A DNA stretch of 64,000 nucleotides from an uncultured Roseovarius sp. (GCF_947489715.1 NZ_CANLER010000002.1:124001-188000), one strand, 5' to 3'. Shown: positions 9,139-18,000, counted from the stretch's first letter. Notes: generated by a model from the letters alone, not told the origin. Translations and numbers: made by a program.

Positions 9139-9300
9139 TCTGAGGTGCCGCTTGTCAGAGCGGAGAATTGGGAAGCCGGTGCAATTCCGGCGCTGCCCCC
9201 GCAACGGTAAGGATGGGGGATGCTGCAAATACCACTGGGCCATGAGGGCCTGGGAAGGTGCCGCATCCGTACCCCCGCCAAGTCCGGAAACCAGCCTTGG
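9139..9300 (+). ncRNA. Cobalamin (B12) riboswitch
   Basis: The conserved AdoCbl riboswitch blocks appear in order: GAGGTGCC near 9142, GGGAAGCCGGTGCAATTCC at 9170-9188, GCTGCCCCCGCAACGGTAA at 9192-9210, CCACTGGG near 9232, CTGGGAAGG near 9250 and GCCAAGTCCGGAAACCAGCC near 9278. It sits about 120 bases ahead of a small ORF at 9418. The linker holds C-rich and G-rich tracts near the ORF's ribosome binding site, so control may be translational. Boundaries are approximate. Confidence 0.93.
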
Positions 9301-9417
9301 ACAAACGTCAAACCGCGGGGGGCGGTGGGGACGGTTGCCACGGCCAAGAACGCCCGCAATCCCCTTGATCCTCCTCCGCCCCATCCGGCCCGGGGTGTGG
9401 CCGGGGAGAAGAAGAAA

Positions 9418-9681
9418 ATGACTGTCTCACATATTCTCAACGGGCTTGAGACGATGGATCTGACCGGGCCCGATGCGGCGCAGGCCGCGCGCATGGGATT
9501 TCTGGAATGGGCCTTTTGCGATCGCGAGGGCGGCACCCCGCAGGCCGCGCGTGCGGCCCTGGACTGCCCCGAGGCGCGCAATGCCAGCAGTGACGCGGCG
9601 CGTGCTTTCGTGGGTTATCTGCACGAAGCGACGCAGGTCTTTGTCCGGCCGACCCGCCGCCGGGCCCGTCTGCTTCACTAG
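9418..9681 (+). CDS. Small hypothetical protein under cobalamin riboswitch control
   Basis: This 87-residue ORF starts at ATG 9418 behind GGAGAAGAAG. I do not recognise its family. The protein is soluble-looking, Ala/Arg-rich, with one MGFLEWAF stretch, two cysteines (AFCDRE and ALDCPE) and a basic C-terminus (RPTRRRARLLH). No signal peptide or membrane segment is visible. It is the only gene downstream of the riboswitch before a convergent minus-strand terminator, so B12 level should set its expression. A role in B12-independent metabolism or cobalt/B12 handling is a guess from the riboswitch alone. Confidence 0.65.
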   Translation: MTVSHILNGLETMDLTGPDAAQAARMGFLEWAFCDREGGTPQAARAALDCPEARNASSDAARAFVGYLHEATQVFVRPTRRRARLLH

Positions 9682-9698
9682 GGTCCAAAACGAAAAAA

Positions 9699-9767
9699 CG
9701 GCGGCACCTGAGGGGAGGAGAGGGTGCCGCCGTTCAGTCAACGTTTGACCGCAGGGAGGGCGCGGCC
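9699..9767 (-). ncRNA. CcsR/cuckoo-like sRNA candidate 2 with terminator (two hairpins)
   Basis: Read on the minus strand, a first hairpin (9767-9747) has arms GGCCGC and GCGGTC with loop GCCCTCCCT. A second (9732-9699) has a perfect 10-bp stem CGGCGGCACC/GGTGCCGCCG with a loop containing CTCCTCCCC, followed by six T. The second hairpin therefore doubles as a Rho-independent terminator. The G-U pair in the first stem only forms in minus-strand RNA. CcsR RNAs of Rhodobacter sphaeroides have two such hairpins with CCUCCUCCC-type loops and lie downstream of a DUF1127 gene, as here. The exact 5' end is unknown and is probably made by processing. Confidence 0.7.
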
Positions 9768-9810
9768 ATTCGCAATCTTGGGTTGGGCCAGAGGCCCGAG
9801 GGTATTGTCA

Positions 9811-9887
9811 GTGGCGGCACCTAAGGGAGGAGAAGGTGCCGCCACCGATGTCAGATGCCCCCAGGGAGGAGGAGAAGGGACATCCGA
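9811..9887 (-). ncRNA. CcsR/cuckoo-like sRNA candidate 1 (two hairpins)
   Basis: On the minus strand the first hairpin (9887-9851) pairs TCGGATGTCCC with the GGGGCATCTGA arm through nine Watson-Crick and two G-U pairs; its loop contains CTCCTCCTCCC. The second (9845-9811) has a perfect 11-bp stem GTGGCGGCACC/GGTGCCGCCAC with loop TTCTCCTCCCTTA. The mismatches on the plus strand become wobble pairs on the minus strand, which fixes the coding strand. The second hairpin is nearly identical to the terminator hairpin at 9699-9732, so the two units look duplicated. They follow a DUF1127 gene, as in the CcsR loci of Rhodobacter. Confidence 0.72.
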
Positions 9888-9956
9888 TAGCGATCGCGAT
9901 GGCGGGGAAGCCGGACATGGCTTGCGACCCGGAATATCGCGATGATATTTGGTTGC

Positions 9957-10178
9957 TTACGCACCTGCGCCGTAAACAGCCTCGTAGGCCGCAGCATGGA
10001 TCGAGGCACGGTTCAGGCCCAGATCGGTCAGTTCGCGGGTGTTCAGGTCAGACAGCTCGGCCACGGTGCGGCGATACGCGCGGTAATCCGCGATACGGGT
10101 CATCAGCGCATAGATCGACGCGCTCAGGTCAAGCGCCAGGCCGCTGGTTGCGGAACGGGTTTCAGTTGCAAATGCCAT
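9957..10178 (-). CDS. DUF1127 small protein (CcaF1-like)
   Basis: This 73-residue protein has the Arg-rich DUF1127 core: YRRTVAELSDLNTRELTDLGLNRASI near residues 34-60. Start 10178 is supported by AAGGAG about 7 bases upstream on the minus strand. In Rhodobacter sphaeroides a DUF1127 protein (CcaF1) is encoded just ahead of the CcsR sRNAs and is an RNA-binding protein that affects their maturation. The same order occurs here, with four pyrimidine-loop hairpins within 260 bases downstream. A matching role is inferred. Confidence 0.9.
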   Translation of the reverse strand: MAFATETRSATSGLALDLSASIYALMTRIADYRAYRRTVAELSDLNTRELTDLGLNRASIHAAAYEAVYGAGA

Positions 10179-10245
10179 CTCTCGGCTCCTTGCGAATGGT
10201 TGGTGGCGCGGCGTCCAGATGTTTCTGCCGCGTGTTGTTGAGCTA

Positions 10246-10273
10246 TAGATACGCCGATGCTGCACATGCACAA
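10246..10273 (-). promoter_or_regulatory. Possible promoter of the DUF1127-sRNA operon
   Basis: On the minus strand TTGTGC (10273-10268) and TATCTA (10251-10246) are separated by 16 bases and lie about 70 bases upstream of the DUF1127 start. The match to a sigma-70 promoter is partial. In R. sphaeroides the equivalent operon is driven by RpoHI/RpoHII, and I could not identify a clear heat-shock-sigma sequence here. Low confidence. Confidence 0.3.
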
Positions 10274-10287
10274 CCCCCGACCCAAGC

Positions 10288-10306
10288 AATGCTGCTATGC
10301 AGCATT
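10288..10306. promoter_or_regulatory. 19-bp perfect palindrome, possible operator
   Basis: The arms AATGCTGC and GCAGCATT are perfect reverse complements around TAT. The site lies 110 bases upstream of the DUF1127 start and 122 bases upstream of mrp, between the two divergent genes. A further ATGCTGC half-site occurs at 10257-10263, inside the spacer of the candidate DUF1127 promoter. A dimeric regulator is plausible; I do not recognise which. Confidence 0.4.
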
Positions 10307-10427
10307 TGCATGGGTAAAGCTGACCTAACGTCATATTATTGCTCAATTTATTGGTTAACGCGCAGGGCCCACTTGCCCTTTGCATGAAAACAATGGCCTA
10401 TGGCGCATGGCTTGACGGAGGGGAAAG

Positions 10428-11501
10428 ATGACGGTCTTGAAAAGCGATATCGACGCCCGGCTGGCGACGCTGGAACTGCCCGATGGCGGCAATCTGATCT
10501 CGCGCGATATGATCCGGGCACTGAGCGTCGAGGGTGGCATCGTGCGGTTCGTGATCGAGGCCCCCAGCCCCGAGATCGCCCGCCAGATGGAACCGATGCG
10601 CGCCGCGGCCGAACGCGCGGTGGCGGCATTGGACGGCGTCGAACAGGTATCCGTCGCGCTGACTGCGCATGGCCCTGCGGCCAAGGCGGCGGAACCGCCC
10701 AGCCTCAAGATCGGCGGCCATCCCAAACCCCAATCGACACCGCTGAAACCGGCCAGTGTGAGATCCATTCTGGCAGTGGGATCAGGCAAGGGCGGCGTGG
10801 GCAAATCCACCGTCTCCTCCAATCTTGCGGTGGCACTGGCGCGGGCCGGGCGGCGCGTGGGCCTGCTGGACGCGGATATTTACGGGCCGTCACAGCCGCG
10901 GATGATGGGGGTCAGTCAGCGCCCCGCCAGCCCCGACGGCAAGATCATCGAGCCGCTGCATGCGCATGGTGTCACCTTGATGTCGATCGGGCTGATGCTG
11001 GACCCGGACAAGGCCGTGGTCTGGCGCGGGCCGATGCTGATGGGGGCGTTGCAGCAGATGATTTCCCAGGTGCGGTGGGGCGATCTGGACGTGCTGATCG
11101 TCGATCTGCCGCCGGGCACGGGCGACGTGCAGCTGACGCTGTGCCAAAAGGCCGAACCGTCGGGCGCGATCATTGTCTCAACCCCGCAGGACGTAGCGCT
11201 GCTGGATGCGCGCAAGGCGATGAACATGTTCGATACGCTGAAGACCCCGGTGCTGGGGCTGATCGAGAACATGTCGACCTTTCACTGCCCCAATTGCGGG
11301 CACGAGGCGCAGATTTTCGGCCATGGCGGGGTCAAGGCCGAGGCCGAACGGCTGGGTTTGCCCTTTCTGGGCGCACTGCCAATTGATCTGGACACGCGGC
11401 TGGCAGGCGACAGCGGCACGCCGATCGCGGCGGGGGATGGCCCGATGGCCGAGGCCTATGCCGCGCTTGCCGACAGGTTGATTGCGGGCGGGATCGCGTA
11501 G
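10428..11501 (+). CDS. mrp: Mrp/ApbC iron-sulfur cluster carrier ATPase
   Basis: This 357-residue P-loop NTPase binds and transfers Fe-S clusters to apoproteins in the cytoplasm. The N-terminal MIP18/DUF59-like domain covers about residues 5-80. It is followed by a linker and the deviant Walker A GSGKGGVGKS near residue 119. The cluster-ligand motif CPNC lies near residue 286 in FHCPNCGHEAQIF, and PPGTGDVQLTLCQK is the conserved switch region. Start ATG 10428 follows GGAGGGGAAAG. Length is normal. Confidence 0.95.
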   Translation: MTVLKSDIDARLATLELPDGGNLISRDMIRALSVEGGIVRFVIEAPSPEIARQMEPMRAAAERAVAALDGVEQVSVALTAHGPAAKAAEPPSLKIGGHPKPQSTPLKPASVRSILAVGSGKGGVGKSTVSSNLAVALARAGRRVGLLDADIYGPSQPRMMGVSQRPASPDGKIIEPLHAHGVTLMSIGLMLDPDKAVVWRGPMLMGALQQMISQVRWGDLDVLIVDLPPGTGDVQLTLCQKAEPSGAIIVSTPQDVALLDARKAMNMFDTLKTPVLGLIENMSTFHCPNCGHEAQIFGHGGVKAEAERLGLPFLGALPIDLDTRLAGDSGTPIAAGDGPMAEAYAALADRLIAGGIA

Positions 11502-11627
11502 CGCAAGGACGGGCATTCCGCTCATCACGACGTAAACTGCGCAAAAACTGCACAACTGCTCAGGCGCGGCTGCACGGCGGCCCGTTATTGCTGGTCGCAA
11601 CAGGCAAGCAAGGCAAGGAACTGATCA

Positions 11628-11930
11628 ATGAAAACCTGTATTCTGCGCGGCGTCCCGCCATCCCTCCGTCAAGACGGTTGGTGGCTGGGTCCAATCACCT
11701 CCACCGGCCCGACGCCAGACCAACCGCACGCCGCGCAGAACCCAAGGCGCTACGCGCTACATGCGCTGCTGCTGGCGGGGTTGATGGCGGTCACGCAACT
11801 GCCCGGACTGTCCGATCCGCGCACCACTCCCGTTGCGGTGGCCTGCGGGGATGTGGACGAATTGGGCTTTCATGCGGCAACCGGTTTGCGTAGCCTTGAG
11901 GCAGTTCCGCAACAAGGCACGCCGCTCTGA
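11628..11930 (+). pseudogene. Short ORF, possible remnant of a DUF4173-type membrane protein
   Basis: This 100-residue ORF begins ILRGVPPSLRQDGWWL and later has one hydrophobic stretch (YALHALLLAGLMAV). To my eye the start resembles the N-terminus of DUF4173 membrane proteins, which are several hundred residues long and can sit beside two-component genes. Here the remainder is missing and the frame ends 2 bases before the response regulator. If the resemblance is right, a large internal deletion has occurred. Otherwise it is a short membrane protein of unknown function or a spurious frame. There is no clear ribosome binding site. Confidence 0.35.
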
Positions 11931-11932
11931 CA

Positions 11933-12625
11933 ATGACGCAGATCCTGATTATCGACGACGACCCGCAGATCCGGGATGTGCTGCGCATCGCGTTGAAACA
12001 GGCCGGCTACGCGGTGGCCGAGGCCGGTGACGGTGCCGAGGGTTTGGCCAAGGCCAGGCGCGGCAAGTCCGATCTTATCGTGCTGGATATCGGCCTGCCC
12101 GAGATGGACGGGCTGGAGCTGTGTCGGACCCTGCGGGCCGAACATGACACGCCGATCCTGTTCCTGACCGCCCGCGACGAAGAGATCGACCGCGTGCTGG
12201 GGCTGGAACTGGGCGGCGATGATTACGTGACCAAGCCGTTTTCCCCGCGCGAGCTGATCGCCCGCATCCGCGCCATCCTGAAACGCAGCAATTCTGGCGC
12301 GGTGACGAGCGCGTCACAGCCGCTCAACCGTGGCGCCCTCAGGCTTGATCCGGAGCGGCATCTTTGCATCGTGGCCGGACAATCGGTGACCCTGACCAAT
12401 CGCGAAATGGCGTTGCTGAGCCACCTGATGGCGCGGCCCGATCACATCGCCACCAAGGCACAGCTGACCGATGCGGTTTATGGCCCGTCGATCCATGTCT
12501 CGGACCGGACACTGGACAGCCACCTGCGTAATCTGCGCGCCAAGCTGGCCGAGGCAGGCTGTGACGAGGCTATCGAGACAGTGCACGGTGTCGGCATTCG
12601 GATGGGACCATGTCAGAGCCGGTGA
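11933..12625 (+). CDS. OmpR-family response regulator (CreB-like)
   Basis: This 230-residue regulator has a receiver domain (DDDP acidic pocket near residue 9, phospho-Asp in IVLDIGLPEMDG near residue 52, Lys in VTKPFSP) and a C-terminal winged-helix domain (HVSDRTLDSHLRNLRAKL). The C-terminal sequence is close to the CreB/OmpR type. It overlaps the following sensor kinase gene by 16 bases, so the two form a cognate pair. The controlled genes are unknown. Confidence 0.93.
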   Translation: MTQILIIDDDPQIRDVLRIALKQAGYAVAEAGDGAEGLAKARRGKSDLIVLDIGLPEMDGLELCRTLRAEHDTPILFLTARDEEIDRVLGLELGGDDYVTKPFSPRELIARIRAILKRSNSGAVTSASQPLNRGALRLDPERHLCIVAGQSVTLTNREMALLSHLMARPDHIATKAQLTDAVYGPSIHVSDRTLDSHLRNLRAKLAEAGCDEAIETVHGVGIRMGPCQSR

Positions 12626-13599
12626 AATCCAGCATCCGGCAGAAATGGCGCCCACCGCTGGCGCTGGTCATCGGCGGAACGCTGGCCGCGGTGCTGTGCC
12701 TGCCACTTCTGGGCATCGGCTATTTCAGACTGGCGGGCAACATCCTGGGCTGGGGCGAGACCGCCTGGCTGATCTTCTGGATGGCGGTGATCGCCACGGC
12801 CATTCTGGGCTATCTGCTGTGGCGGTTGGTGTTGCGTCCGGTGACCGCCCTGACCGCCCATGCCAACGCGGTGCGTGAAGGGCGTGGCGATACCCCCCTG
12901 CCCCCGCATTTCGGCACGCCCGAGATAACCGCGCTCGGTCAAGCCGTGGTCGAGATGGGCGCGACGCTGAACAACCGCGAGGCCGGGCTGCGCGCCTTTT
13001 CCAACCATGTGACACACGAGCTGAAATCACCCCTGACCAGTATCAAGGGTGCAGCGGAACTGCTGGAAGGCGAGCTGGAGGCCGAGGATCGCAGCCGACT
13101 GACACAAACCATCCTGACCGCGACCGGCCAGATGCAGGCGCAACTGGATGCGCTGCGCCGTCTAGCAGCGGCACGCGACCCGGTCGGGCCCGGCCCATCC
13201 ATCCTGTCGGAGATGATCGAGGAGGTCAGCCGCGATACTGGCCTGCCCATCTCGCTGGAAGGGGATGCCACCGTCCCAATGGACCGGCAGGCAGTGCAGG
13301 TGATCCTGGGGCATCTGGCACGAAATGCACAGGCGCATGGCGCCGATCGGCTGAACATCAGCGCAAGGCGCGGCGGCTTTCAGGTCAGCGACAATGGGTC
13401 AGGCATTGCGGCGGGTAATCGCAACCGGATTTTCGACCCGTTCTTCACCACACGGCGCGGATCGGGGGGCACCGGCATGGGACTGGCGATCGTCCAGACC
13501 ATGCTGCAAGCTGCCGGTGGCACGATCCGGCTGGTCCCGTGCCAGTCGGGCGCAATGTTCCAGATCAGTTTCCCGCCTGCACCGGAACGGTTTCGCTGA
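12610..13599 (+). CDS. Sensor histidine kinase, partner of the upstream response regulator
   Basis: This 329-residue kinase has two N-terminal membrane helices (about residues 13-36 and 45-70) separated by only a short periplasmic loop, then HAMP. The phospho-acceptor His is in FSNHVTHELKSPLTS near residue 136. The ATPase domain shows the N box (ILGHLARNAQAHG), G1 (DNGSGIA) and G2 (GTGMGLAIVQTM). With almost no periplasmic domain, it probably senses membrane state or a membrane partner. It is shorter than CreC of E. coli. Confidence 0.92.
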   Translation: MSEPVKSSIRQKWRPPLALVIGGTLAAVLCLPLLGIGYFRLAGNILGWGETAWLIFWMAVIATAILGYLLWRLVLRPVTALTAHANAVREGRGDTPLPPHFGTPEITALGQAVVEMGATLNNREAGLRAFSNHVTHELKSPLTSIKGAAELLEGELEAEDRSRLTQTILTATGQMQAQLDALRRLAAARDPVGPGPSILSEMIEEVSRDTGLPISLEGDATVPMDRQAVQVILGHLARNAQAHGADRLNISARRGGFQVSDNGSGIAAGNRNRIFDPFFTTRRGSGGTGMGLAIVQTMLQAAGGTIRLVPCQSGAMFQISFPPAPERFR

Positions 13600-13617
13600 A
13601 ATCTGCGCCTCCGGCGG

Positions 13618-13673
13618 GAGTATTTTTGCCAAGAAGAAGAACGGCGCCCTGCTTCTTCTTGGCCGAAATACTC
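13618..13673. terminator. Long bidirectional hairpin terminator between convergent genes
   Basis: The outer arms GAGTATTT (13618) and AAATACTC (13666) and the inner perfect 12-bp arms GCCAAGAAGAAG/CTTCTTCTTGGC form a 56-base stem-loop around a GC-rich loop. It lies 19 bases after the sensor kinase stop and 40 bases from the end of the convergent DgoK-like gene. The sequence resembles the repeated gene-end hairpins I associate with Rhodobacteraceae genomes. It probably stops transcription from both sides. Confidence 0.7.
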
Positions 13674-13712
13674 AAAAATCCAGATGGCCGCGGCGCCGCA
13701 CAGCGCAAAAAA

Positions 13713-14459
13713 TCAGGCCGAGCCTTGCGATACCATCCCCAGATTCTGTGCCAGCGCAAGAAGCCCGTCCCGGATCAGCTCATCAGGCGTGTGCGCCACA
13801 AAAGGGACCTCTTGCAGCGTCAGGGCGCTGGCATGGGGCGACAGGGCGGCTTTCGGCCCGATCAGCGCCAGTTGCTGACCCAGCCAATAAACCCGTGCCG
13901 CAGCCAGTTCTGCCCCCAGCAGGTGGCCGGTGGTTGTAGCGGGGCGACCTGTGACCTCGGCTTCCCGCAGGTGCGCGGCCAACCGTTCGGGGCGGCTGAG
14001 GCTGTCGGCGACGGCCTGCGGATCGGGCGTGTCGCCGCCCGACAGCACCCGGATCAGGCGCAGGGTCAGAAAGCTGGCAAAGCTTACCACCTCATTGGCG
14101 CTGACATGCACCCAGTGGGTCACATCACCCTCTGCCACGCAGATCACGCCATCCCAGTTGTCGTGCCCTGCCAGATAGCCCGCGATCCAGAGGCGCGGCC
14201 AGCCGCCCAGCACACCCGGGGGCTGATCCTGCGTGATCGCCGGCAGATTCTGACCGCCAGAGGGCAGCAGCGCGGAGGGCACCGCGTCGGGCGGGCCCTC
14301 GCCAATGTGGATGATGGTGTCGGTTTCGGCGTCAAGCGCACTGATCGCATCGGCCTCGGTCGCGCGGCTGGCCCGGGCCGTCACGTCACCACCGTCAAAA
14401 GCGAAGGCTTGAAAAGCCCCCGCGTGCCGGCCAATCGCAATCCAGGAAACGTCCGCCAA
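13713..14459 (-). CDS. DgoK-like protein (2-dehydro-3-deoxygalactonokinase family), catalytic motifs missing
   Basis: This 248-residue protein shares the DgoK central and C-terminal pattern: PRLWIAGYLAGHDNWDGVICVAEG, then HWVHVSANEVVSFASFLTLRL and GHLLGAELAAARVYWLG. True DgoK enzymes are about 300 residues long and begin with a DWGT-type phosphate-binding motif; here the start is WIAIGRHAGAFQAFAFDG. The PGTH motif before the WV strand reads VAEGDVTHWV. It may be an inactive paralogue, a regulator or a decaying gene. It ends 6 bases before the start side of the TIGR01244 gene, in the same direction. Confidence 0.6.
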   Translation of the reverse strand: MADVSWIAIGRHAGAFQAFAFDGGDVTARASRATEADAISALDAETDTIIHIGEGPPDAVPSALLPSGGQNLPAITQDQPPGVLGGWPRLWIAGYLAGHDNWDGVICVAEGDVTHWVHVSANEVVSFASFLTLRLIRVLSGGDTPDPQAVADSLSRPERLAAHLREAEVTGRPATTTGHLLGAELAAARVYWLGQQLALIGPKAALSPHASALTLQEVPFVAHTPDELIRDGLLALAQNLGMVSQGSA

Positions 14460-14465
14460 AGCCGG

Positions 14466-14882
14466 TCAGCTTCGCGACATTTGACCAAGAACACCCGACA
14501 TGTCGTAGCCCGCATTGCGGGTCAGCGACAGGATATCCTCGGGCGAGCGGTCGCCGAACTGCGCGATGGTCCAGAGCATGGTGCAGCGTGTCCCACTACG
14601 GCAATAGGCCAGCACCGGCTGCGGCAATTGCGCCAACGCGTCGCGGAATTCATTCAGATCGTCCGGCAATACCACGCCCGAGGTGATCGGCACCGAGCGG
14701 ACCTCGAGCCCGGCATCCAGCGCGGCTTTTGATACCTCTTCAAAGCAGCACTGGGTCGGGTCCTCGCCATCGGGCCGATTGCACAGGATCGAGCGGTAAC
14801 CCGCCGCGACAATGGCCGGTATGTCCGATACCTCGATCTGGGGGGACACGGTGAAATCGTCGGTGATCTTGCGCAGGTCCAT
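14466..14882 (-). CDS. TIGR01244 family phosphatase/sulfurtransferase-like protein
   Basis: This 138-residue protein matches the TIGR01244 (BLH/DUF442) group. It shows the conserved start (MDLRKITDDFTVSPQI), ICNRPDGEDP near residue 34 and a Cys-Arg loop CRSGTR near residue 95, the P-loop of a dual-specificity-phosphatase fold. In several bacteria this domain is tied to sulfide oxidation (Blh). No sulfide genes are visible nearby. I chose ATG 14882 because AAGGAG is 7 bases upstream; ATG 14888 lies too close to it. Confidence 0.85.
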   Translation of the reverse strand: MDLRKITDDFTVSPQIEVSDIPAIVAAGYRSILCNRPDGEDPTQCCFEEVSKAALDAGLEVRSVPITSGVVLPDDLNEFRDALAQLPQPVLAYCRSGTRCTMLWTIAQFGDRSPEDILSLTRNAGYDMSGVLGQMSRS

Positions 14883-15002
14883 GGGCATGCTCCTTTGGCT
14901 GTCGCACATATGCGCAAAATCGGGGGGCAAGATCAATCCACTGGCGTTGACATTCGTGCATCCGGCGCCAAACGTGGCGGGACGTATTCAAGGGGGACGG
15001 CG

Positions 15003-18000
15003 ATGAGCGGGCAATGGGAATTCTGGATCGACCGGGGCGGAACATTCACCGATATCGTGGCCCTTGATCCGAGCGGCGACGTGCATACGCACAAGCTTCT
15101 GTCCGAAAACCCCGAACGCTACGCCGATGCTGCGGTGCAGGGCATTCGCGAGGTGATGGGGGTTGACGGCACTTTCCCCGATGCGTCGATCCGCGCGGTC
15201 AAGATGGGCACGACCGTGGCCACCAACGCGTTGCTGGAGCGCAAGGGCGAGCGGGTTTTGTTGCTGATCACCAAGGGGTTTCGCGATCTGCTGTTGATCG
15301 GCTATCAGACCCGGCCACGGCTTTTCGACCTGGAAATCAAGCGGCCCGATCTGCTTTATGAGGACGTGGCCGAAATCGACGAACGGCTGGATGCCGAGGG
15401 CGCTCTGGTGCAGCCGCTGGACGAAGATGCCGCGCGCGCCACGCTGCAGGCGGGGTTCGACAAGGGCATTCGCGCCGTGGCCATTGCCGGGCTGCACGCC
15501 TACATGAACCCCGATCACGAACGCCGCGTGGCCGAGATGGCGGCCGAAATCGGCTTTACCCAGATCACCGCCAGCCACCAGGTGTCGCGCCTGGCAAAGC
15601 TGGTCGGGCGCGGCGATACGACCGTGGTCGATGCCTACCTGTCGCCGATCCTGCGGCGCTATGTGGATCAGGTGGCCGGCGCGCTGGATATGGGGCGCGC
15701 CTGCGATGCGCTTTTGTTCATGCAAAGCTCAGGCGGGCTGACCGATGCGCAGCTGTTTCAGGGCAAGGATGCGATCCTGTCCGGCCCGGCCGGGGGGATT
15801 GTCGGTATGGTCAAGACCGGCGAGGCCGCGGGGCATGCGCGTCTGATCGGCTTTGACATGGGCGGGACCAGCACCGATGTCAGCCACTATGCGGGTGATT
15901 TCGAACGCAGTTTCGAGACCGAGGTGGCGGGCGTGCGGATGCGCGCGCCGATGATGGATATTCATACCGTGGCGGCGGGCGGCGGCAGCATCTGCAAGTT
16001 CGAGGATGGCCGGTTTCAGGTGGGCCCCGAAAGTGCCGGTGCCGATCCCGGCCCGGCCTGCTATCGCCGCGGCGGGCCGCTGGCGGTGACCGATTGCAAC
16101 GTCATGCTGGGCAAGCTCAACCCCGATCACTTTCCGCATGTTTTCGGGCCCGAGGGCGATCAGCCGCTGGATGCGGACGTGGTGCGCGAGAAATTCGCGG
16201 CGTTGGCGCGCGACGTGGCGGCGGAAACCGGCGAAGACGAACGCTCCCCCGAGGATATGGCCGAGGGGTTCCTGCGCATCGCCGTCGACAACATGGCCAA
16301 CGCGATAAAGAAGATCAGTGTCCAGCGCGGCCATGATGTGACCGGTTATACGCTGCAATGTTTCGGTGGCGCGGGCGGGCAGCATGCCTGCCTGGTGGCC
16401 GACGCGCTTGGCATGACACGGGTGCTGATCCATCCGCATGCCGGGGTTCTGAGCGCCTACGGCATGGGCCTGGCCGAAATCCGGGCGCTGCGCGAGGTGC
16501 AGATGGATGCGCCGCTGGCGGCGGTGGATCAGGCCGCGGCGGCGCTGGCGCGGATCGGTGACGAGGCGCACGCCGAGGTGGCCGGGCAAGGCATTGACGA
16601 CATCACCATCCTGCGTCGGGCACATCTGCGCTATGACGGGTCACACCAGCCGCTTGATGTGCCGTTTGGCGCGCCCGACCGGATGCAGGCGGATTTCGAG
16701 GCCGCGCATAAGCAGCGCTTCGGGTTTTATTCGCCCGAACGCGCGATCCTTTTCGACATGCTGAGCGTCGAGGCGATCGGCCAGACCGGTCAGGCGCCCA
16801 GCCCCGCCCTGCCCCATGGCGATGGCCAGCCGGTGGCGCATATCGCGATGCATGCCGATGGCGCCTGGCAGGACGTACCGCTTTATGACCGCGACAGGCT
16901 AGGCCCGGCGGCGCGCGTCAGTGGCCCGGCGGTCATCACCGAACCTACCGGCACCAACGTGATCGAGCCGGGCTGGGCCGCGCATGTGGACACGATGGGC
17001 AACCTGATCCTGGAGCGCGTGACCGCCAAGGCACGCGACCGGGCGGCGGGCACGCAGGCCGATCCGGTGCTGCTGGAGGTGTTCAACAACCTTTTCATGT
17101 CCGTGGCCGACCAGATGGGCGCGACGCTGGCCAATACCTCGTGGTCGGTGAACATCAAGGAACGCTACGATTTTTCCTGCGCGATCTTTGACGATCAGGG
17201 CGATCTGGTGGCCAACGCGCCGCATGTGCCAGTGCATCTGGGCTCGATGTCGGATGCGGTCAAAACCATCATGCGGCTCAACCCGGACGCAGCCCCCGGC
17301 GACGCCTATATGCTGAATTCGCCCTACAATGGCGGCACCCATCTGCCCGATGTCACCGTCATCACCCCGGTTTTCGTGGAGGGCAAAGCCGCCTTCTGGC
17401 TGGGCTCGCGCGGGCATCACGCCGACATTGGCGGGCGCACCCCGGGCAGCGCCCCGCCCGACAGCAGCCATATCGACGACGAGGGCGTGCTGATTGACAA
17501 CGTCAAGCTGGTCGATCGCGGCACGCTTCTGGAGACCGAGGCCGAGGCGCTTCTGGGAACCTGCAAATACCCCTGTCGCAACATCAGCCAGAACATGGCA
17601 GACCTGAAGGCGCAGGTGGCGGCGAACGAGACCGGCCGGCAGGAATTGCTGAAAGTCGTCGACAATTACGGGATCGACGTGGTGACCGCCTATATGGGCC
17701 ATGTTCAGGACAATGCCGAAGAAAGCGTGCGCCGGGTCATCGACCGGCTGCGCGACGGGCAGTTCACCTACCCGATGGACCACGGCGCGGTGATCGAGGT
17801 CAAAGTGACCGTGGACCGTGCCGCGCGCGAGGCGGTGATTGATTTCACCGGCACGTCCAACCAGCATGCGGGCAATTACAACGCGCCGAAATCCATCGCC
17901 TATGCGGTGGTGCTCTATGTGTTCCGCACCATGGTCGGCGCGGATATCCCGCTGAACCAGGGCTGTCTCACGCCGCTGAAAGTGATCGTGCCGGATGGGT

